DNA of 64,000 nt from Pseudoips prasinana (taxonomy: Eukaryota > Arthropoda > Insecta > Lepidoptera > Nolidae): assembly GCA_951640165.1 (NCBI GenBank), contig OX621244.1, positions 16,572,001 to 16,636,000 of the forward strand, in the 5' to 3' direction. Of the stretch, positions 59,073 to 64,000 are shown one piece after another (position 1 is the stretch's first letter; each line of letters opens with the position of its first letter). The translations under genes were made by a program, and so were the position numbers. Below the pieces are notes generated by a model. That model made no database searches and was not told where the DNA came from. It saw nothing but the letters and a program-made list of their open reading frames with translations.

Positions 59073-60098
59073 TCAGTAATCGGTATTTCCTCCTCTAACA
59101 TTAATCACACAGCGGCAACGATTTTCCATACTTAAAATTAAGGTGTCAATGTCTTGCTGGGGTATGCAGTCCCAAGTTCTTTTTAAATGTTCGAAAAGTT
59201 GTTCTTCTGTTGTCAAGTTGGGCGGAAAATCCCTCAATGCTCTTCGCTGTAACATGTCCCAGGCGTGTTCAATTGGGTTTAAGTCTGGCGACTGTGGAGG
59301 CCAATCTAATACCTGAACATCGTGTTCTCGAAGGGCGGCCCTCACCAGCCGCGCTGTATGGGAAGGTGCATTGTCATGCATGAGCTGAAATTCTTGCCCC
59401 GTTAGGGCCCTGAGCGGGACAATGACACGTTCTACTACCTCCTCACGGTATCTATGGGCAGTCATGCTGCCCTGAATCCAAATGAGTTGGGTTCGTCCGC
59501 CGATTCGTATTCCTGCCCACACCATAATTGTCCCGCCTTGGTAAGAGTGGACCTCCTGTGGATGTCGGAGACGGCTGACCCTGCCTGGAGTTCTCCAAAC
59601 GCGTGTTCGTCTCGAATCTGGATGAAATCCATAGCGGGACTCATCAGTGAACAGCACCAATGACCATTGTTGATCACTCCATGTCAAATGTTCTTGAGCC
59701 CATAAAAGTCGCCTACCGCGATTGCCACGTCGCAGCGCTGGGACTCGTAGCGGTCTGCGAGCATGAAGACCAACTTCATGCAGCCTCCTTCGCACGGTTT
59801 GGTCGCTCACCAGCAGCTGCTGACCCTCCTGGAGCCTTTGCACTAGTTGCATCGCTGTGATATTGGGTAGTCTTCTGGCGGTCATTTGGAGAAATCGATC
59901 CTGTCTCTGAGTGGTAACACGATATCTACCTGTGTGCCGTTCTGCCACATCTCCAGTAGCGCGATAACGTGACCACAGCCTGGATACCACATTTTGGCTT
60001 GTGCCCAGAGACTCAGCAACGACGCGTTGAATAGCACCGTTTTGTAACATGCCAACTGCCCGTAACATTTCATCTCGACTCAAATGATGGCGTGGCAT
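59073..60098 (-). CDS. Tc1-type transposase (DD34E)
   Basis: Transposase of the Tc1/mariner superfamily, which moves its element by cut-and-paste into TA sites. The frame opens at 60119 (348 residues). The methionine at 60098 (341 residues, MPRHHLSRDEMLR) is the more likely start because it directly precedes the helix-turn-helix region. Numbering from 60119, DNA-binding helices cover about 15-120 (MLQNGAIQRVVAESLGTSQN; later VSDQTVRRRLHEVGLHARRP). Catalytic residues are D159 (LFTDESRYGF), D249 (MHDNAPSHTA) and E284 (PDLNPIEHAWD), with 34 residues between the last two. No stop or frameshift is present. The ORF is clearly GC-richer than its flanks, as for a recent arrival. Inverted terminal repeats could not be found nearby, so element borders are open. 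Confidence 0.92.
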   Translation of the reverse strand: MPRHHLSRDEMLRAVGMLQNGAIQRVVAESLGTSQNVVSRLWSRYRATGDVAERHTGRYRVTTQRQDRFLQMTARRLPNITAMQLVQRLQEGQQLLVSDQTVRRRLHEVGLHARRPLRVPALRRGNRGRRLLWAQEHLTWSDQQWSLVLFTDESRYGFHPDSRRTRVWRTPGRVSRLRHPQEVHSYQGGTIMVWAGIRIGGRTQLIWIQGSMTAHRYREEVVERVIVPLRALTGQEFQLMHDNAPSHTARLVRAALREHDVQVLDWPPQSPDLNPIEHAWDMLQRRALRDFPPNLTTEEQLFEHLKRTWDCIPQQDIDTLILSMENRCRCVINVRGGNTDY

Positions 60099-60119
60099 GA
60101 CGCTAAAAAGCTTACACAA

Positions 60120-61531
60120 CCAATTGAGAAAAGAAAATAAAACAATTTATCAGGTTTTCTTCAATTAACACGCAAAAAAAATTTTAATGCAACTTCTTGA
60201 AATTAGATACAACTCAAGATTGCGCTGTGCTTTGCGTGTTTTCATTTGTTTCTCATTTTAATTTTTAAATTTTGAATAAAGAATAGACAAGTTTTAAATC
60301 TGTAAATAAACTTTTTAAGGAAACTAAATAGGTTTTAAACAATAAAGCCATGTTTGATTTCAAAATAACGTATCCCTAGACTTTGTTGATGTGTGTATAT
60401 AAAAAGCTATTATATTTTTAAATCTTATTTTCTCTGATTCCACGCTAGATACTAAATAAAAACTTGAAATCTCTTGAAATTAGTAAATTCACTAACAAGA
60501 AACAAATAACCTGGTAAAGTTATTGATGAAGATTGAAAATTTTGGTATGGTTTAAAACACAAGCAAATAACGAATAAGTTTTAAAGCAATTTGCATTCAG
60601 TAACATCTGCTCGAATCTCGATACTCACATGCCCAAATTCCAGTATATAATAGAAAGATGGCAAACAGAGTGCATAATCCTTTATCTTTAACTGACAATT
60701 TCTACCAGACAACAACTACCGTGAGCCGCGTAAAGAAACTTCGTTCCAACACAGATAGAAGTGAACGCCCAGGCCAAGCATTGATGCTCAGGCACGTACC
60801 GAGAAAATAATAAAATGTAGTCACCGAAAGATGCGACAGTTACATGTGATTTAAGTACTTGCTTTTACTCTCTTTGGTGTTCGACAAGTTATAGTGCGGT
60901 GCTGGTTATTAAAAATGTTCTGTTTGAAAAGAATATATGTAATTTTTGCCAACACATCTAAAATAACTTAGATGTTGCTTCTAACCATTCATTGCTAGTA
61001 TAATTGCAGAAAGAGACAGTCTCTGTAGCAGAATCAGGAAGAAGGAAGGTTGATGTGTTTCACGTCAGTACCTCACCTTAACGCCCATGCCGCCAATTGC
61101 CTGCCTGCCAAGCTTTGGGTGAAGTAAGCGTGTAAACCCTTTTTCGTCCCTTGGTGGTCGAGGCAGTCAAATATACATTACCGTTGTCCCAGGAACGTCT
61201 TAGACGATCCTGATGAGGAGATCACTACTTACCTTGAGCAAGTCTATACTATTAGGAACTCTCGTGATACTATACAAAGGAGCTCCGGCCGAGGGTTTGA
61301 CCGGGAACGCGGCACAATCGTTCTCCTTACCCTTAGTTTGCATTCGTATCAATGAGATACCCTCTCTGATCACCAATCGGAGAAAAGGCCGTATTTTACG
61401 CGTATTAAATTTACATAAATAGTCTCAAAAATAATCGACCCGCTCATCCATCTCTACGGAGTAACCGCCCAGAGTCCGGCAGGCACTGGTACTTAGTATG
61501 TAATTTTATATTACTAGACGGCTTAAGTTAA
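60120..61531. other. Intergenic sequence, no gene recognised
   Basis: AT-rich up to about 60980. The block 61000-61400 is less AT-rich and contains a 69-codon open frame (61213-61422) with no recognisable domain. Confidence 0.4.
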
Positions 61532-61575
61532 GTCCGGTGAAGCAGTGAAAGCCTCCTAGGCAAACTGTAAACGAC
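61532..61575 (+). repeat. 44-nt repeat core
   Basis: GTCCGGTGAAGCAGTGAAAG, CCTCCTAGGC, AAACTGTAAACG. Nearly the same sequence recurs at 63924 and, more diverged, at 40805. Confidence 0.6.
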
Positions 61576-61629
61576 ATGAAAAATGTCTACCTCGGAGAGC
61601 ACATAAAACCGCTGAACATATTAATGTTT

Positions 61630-61672
61630 ATGATTTCACCACTGTTTCTATTAGAAACAGTGGTGAAATCAT
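61630..61672. repeat. Perfect 20-bp hairpin, 3-nt loop
   Basis: ATGATTTCACCACTGTTTCT (61630-61649), loop ATT, then the exact reverse complement (61653-61672). It is not low-complexity, so chance is improbable. No surrounding transposon structure is seen. Confidence 0.9.
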
Positions 61673-64000
61673 CAAATCATGAGAGTAAAGTGAGAAAGAG
61701 AACACGCACTCTATGGTCGTAAAGATTATTATTACAATTATTTTTTTAAGCGATATAACCTTTAAAGTTTATCACGCTGGATACTACGTAACCGTAATCG
61801 TGATATTCACGATTGTTTTAGCATGTTTAACGATATCTACAGTTCAATGTAATGGCAATTTACATATTAGGTTAAAATATGTACACTTTGCATAATGTCA
61901 GCTGTGTTCTACAAGTACGGATTAAATCTGAACAGCTGCAAAATTATAGTCTAACTCCGTGTTTTTTTAAACAATGAAGCTCATAATCTCTCTTTTTAAT
62001 CCTAGTAGTATATAAATAAATATCTTAATAAGTATTAACATATTTTAACTTGTAGTGTTGTATATGTATAATACTAGAAACACTGCGCTCTGTTATATTC
62101 TGAATTCCTCCTCTCGCGGGTCGCTTGGAAAAATATCTATTGAAAGAAGCAACTGATGTACCTTTGTAAGTATATTTTATTTTACTTTTTTTGTAGTTTA
62201 TTTTGTCACAAATAAATAAATAGTCACCAGGAGAGTCAATATCATCACCCATTTACTTACAGATTAACTTTGAAATCTCCAAAACTACTTGACCTATATG
62301 ACAATGAAATATGCCATGTAGATGGTAGGTGAGTGTTATCGAATAAGAAAGGAATTTGGAAAAGTGTTGAACTGAGGGGTTCAAAATGAAGTCTTTGCTC
62401 ACGTGGGACAAAGCCGTAAATATATATTAATTTTAGTTTACAACGGTAGAATAGACTGCTTATATTAAATTCATCAAACAGGAAAGGAACACAGGCGTCT
62501 ATATATGTATGAGTAGTGTATATTAATGAATAGTGGTTAAGGGCAATGCATAGGCTGAATATATGCAAAACAATTTTTTTATTTTTTTATTAAAAATAAT
62601 TAAAAATGCACATTATTAATTATTTTTAAACATTATTTATAACTAACAACAAATTTGTCTCATTAAATTTAGAACTAAATCTTCGATGCAGTTCATTGAT
62701 AGTTTAGCTAAGTGGGGGAGATAAAATTTTTTTGGAAGGTTTTTATCAAATGATTTTTTTTTAAGATAACGCCCACTATTTATTAATATATTCCCTGTAC
62801 CGCGGGGAACTAATTCACGAGGCGACTATCTCAAACACTGCGCCACGTGTGCATTCATACTGATGTGGCTATTGACCAACACGAAAATATATTAAGTCTT
62901 GTTATTCTAACGTTACTTACTCAGTCAACCTGGTCATAGAGCGAAAGAACACTATCCTCTACCTCACTTTAAAAATCTATTAACAATATCTAAATACAAA
63001 ATTGCCCACACGCAGCATACCTCATAAGCACATCTAGATATCTCACAATGCAAATTAGTGTCCATATCAAAACAGTTGATCGGCTCATTCGGTTTGCATA
63101 TTGTGTATTGTATGGACTTATCTCGTTACATTAATCACTTAAGTCGCACGTATAAATAGATAGTTGAAAAAATACCCGCAAAAACTTATTATGGATTGTA
63201 TATGCAGATATTAAATAAATTATAGTGCTTAGTGCTCACTCATCTGCATTACGTTTTGAAAACAAGTTAGCATCCTGGGGCTTCAAAGTTTCGACTTAGG
63301 CACGTTAATAACATCAATACAGTTAGGTACACCGACAGCTAGGAATTACAGAATTCTAAGTAATAAAATGTATTACTAAGTATTTAGTAATTTCTTACTT
63401 GTAATGATTTTCTGGTAGATCTATACACTTACTAATACTTATAATTTTACGAGTATATCATCTTTATTATATGCAGTAAAATGTGTGCGTTTGTTTGTAA
63501 CCTCTTTACGCTTTAACTACTGAATGATTTGATTTTTATTACATACGTTTGTTTTTGGGTGGATTGAAAACGAACTTCTGTTATAAAAATTATATCGTAA
63601 AGTTGTCGGACTTGTTCAGGTACTATATAATTATAATAATTAATTATGCATAAAAGTGTAACATAACAGTCTTGTTATATGAATTGTATAAGTATAATTC
63701 TCTGAAGTATACTGACACATGTCATCCTAGCTAGGTTAAAGCAATAACGTGTGTTAAGGATAGCCAGGCCTTTATTCCCCGAAGACACAATTTTGATTCA
63801 TAAAAGCACTGAACGGAAAGCTATGGAAGGGAGGCAAACATTACAGGAATACTAGTGAAATGTGGATTTCACATTATTAAGATTCTAGTAATACTTTGAA
63901 GCTATCATTATTATACTTGGCGTTGTCCGGTGAAGCAATGAAAGCCTCCTAGAATAGCTGTAAACGTCAAATAAAAAAACAAGTGGAAAGTTTAAATATA
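61673..64000. other. AT-rich intergenic sequence
   Basis: No gene recognised. 62765-62865 is a minus-strand SINE-like head related to 44575-44745. From 63458, TCATCTTTATTATATGCAG and following resembles a Helitron 5' part but is too diverged to call. The 44-nt core recurs at 63924-63967 (GTCCGGTGAAGCAATGAAAG). Confidence 0.4.

Overview
The window looks like AT-rich insect nuclear DNA, most likely from a moth or butterfly. It holds one clear host gene, an intronless 1273-residue Toll receptor (33416-37237, + strand). The rest is intergenic DNA with many transposon remnants. The lepidopteran call rests on the kinds of repeat present: short CTAG-ended Helitrons, several tRNA-headed SINE families, a 5S-rRNA-derived element, a cecropia-type mariner and an RTE-like LINE tail. 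It is an inference; no species is identifiable.

Region by region: 1-5.5 kb holds a 5S-derived repeat, a SINE split by a Helitron, and the decayed 3' end of an RTE-like LINE facing an inverted second copy. 8.2-8.8 kb has three unrelated long hairpins within 500 bp. 10-14 kb has SINE and LINE pieces, two hairpins and a 143-bp foldback MITE. 15.8-21.9 kb is a transposon cluster: a full-length mariner with matching inverted repeats and an intact transposase, a LINE with an intact 981-residue endonuclease/reverse-transcriptase ORF and a pentanucleotide tail, and an ORF1-like protein gene further upstream. 22.8-25.3 kb is a SINE followed by a 2.26-kb Helitron built around about nine copies of a ~130-bp repeat. 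25.3-33.3 kb is mostly unique sequence with scattered short repeats. The Toll gene follows, with short upstream ORFs in its leader and candidate poly(A) signals after it. 37-59 kb is AT-rich and SINE-rich, with a three-unit ~190-bp tandem array (53.5-54.0 kb) and a two-unit repeat (58.3-58.5 kb). 59.0-60.1 kb carries an intact Tc1-type DD34E transposase. The last 4 kb is non-coding with one perfect hairpin.

The Toll protein has the architecture of the long Toll-7/18-wheeler-type receptors: signal peptide, long LRR block, cysteine-rich junction, second LRR block, one membrane span, TIR domain, His/Pro-rich tail. Its TIR BB loop looks about two residues short and lacks the usual Val-Gly-Gly core, the most biologically interesting point here. 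Three transposase or retrotransposase ORFs appear uninterrupted, suggesting recent mobile-element activity. I found no convincing novel multi-gene system.
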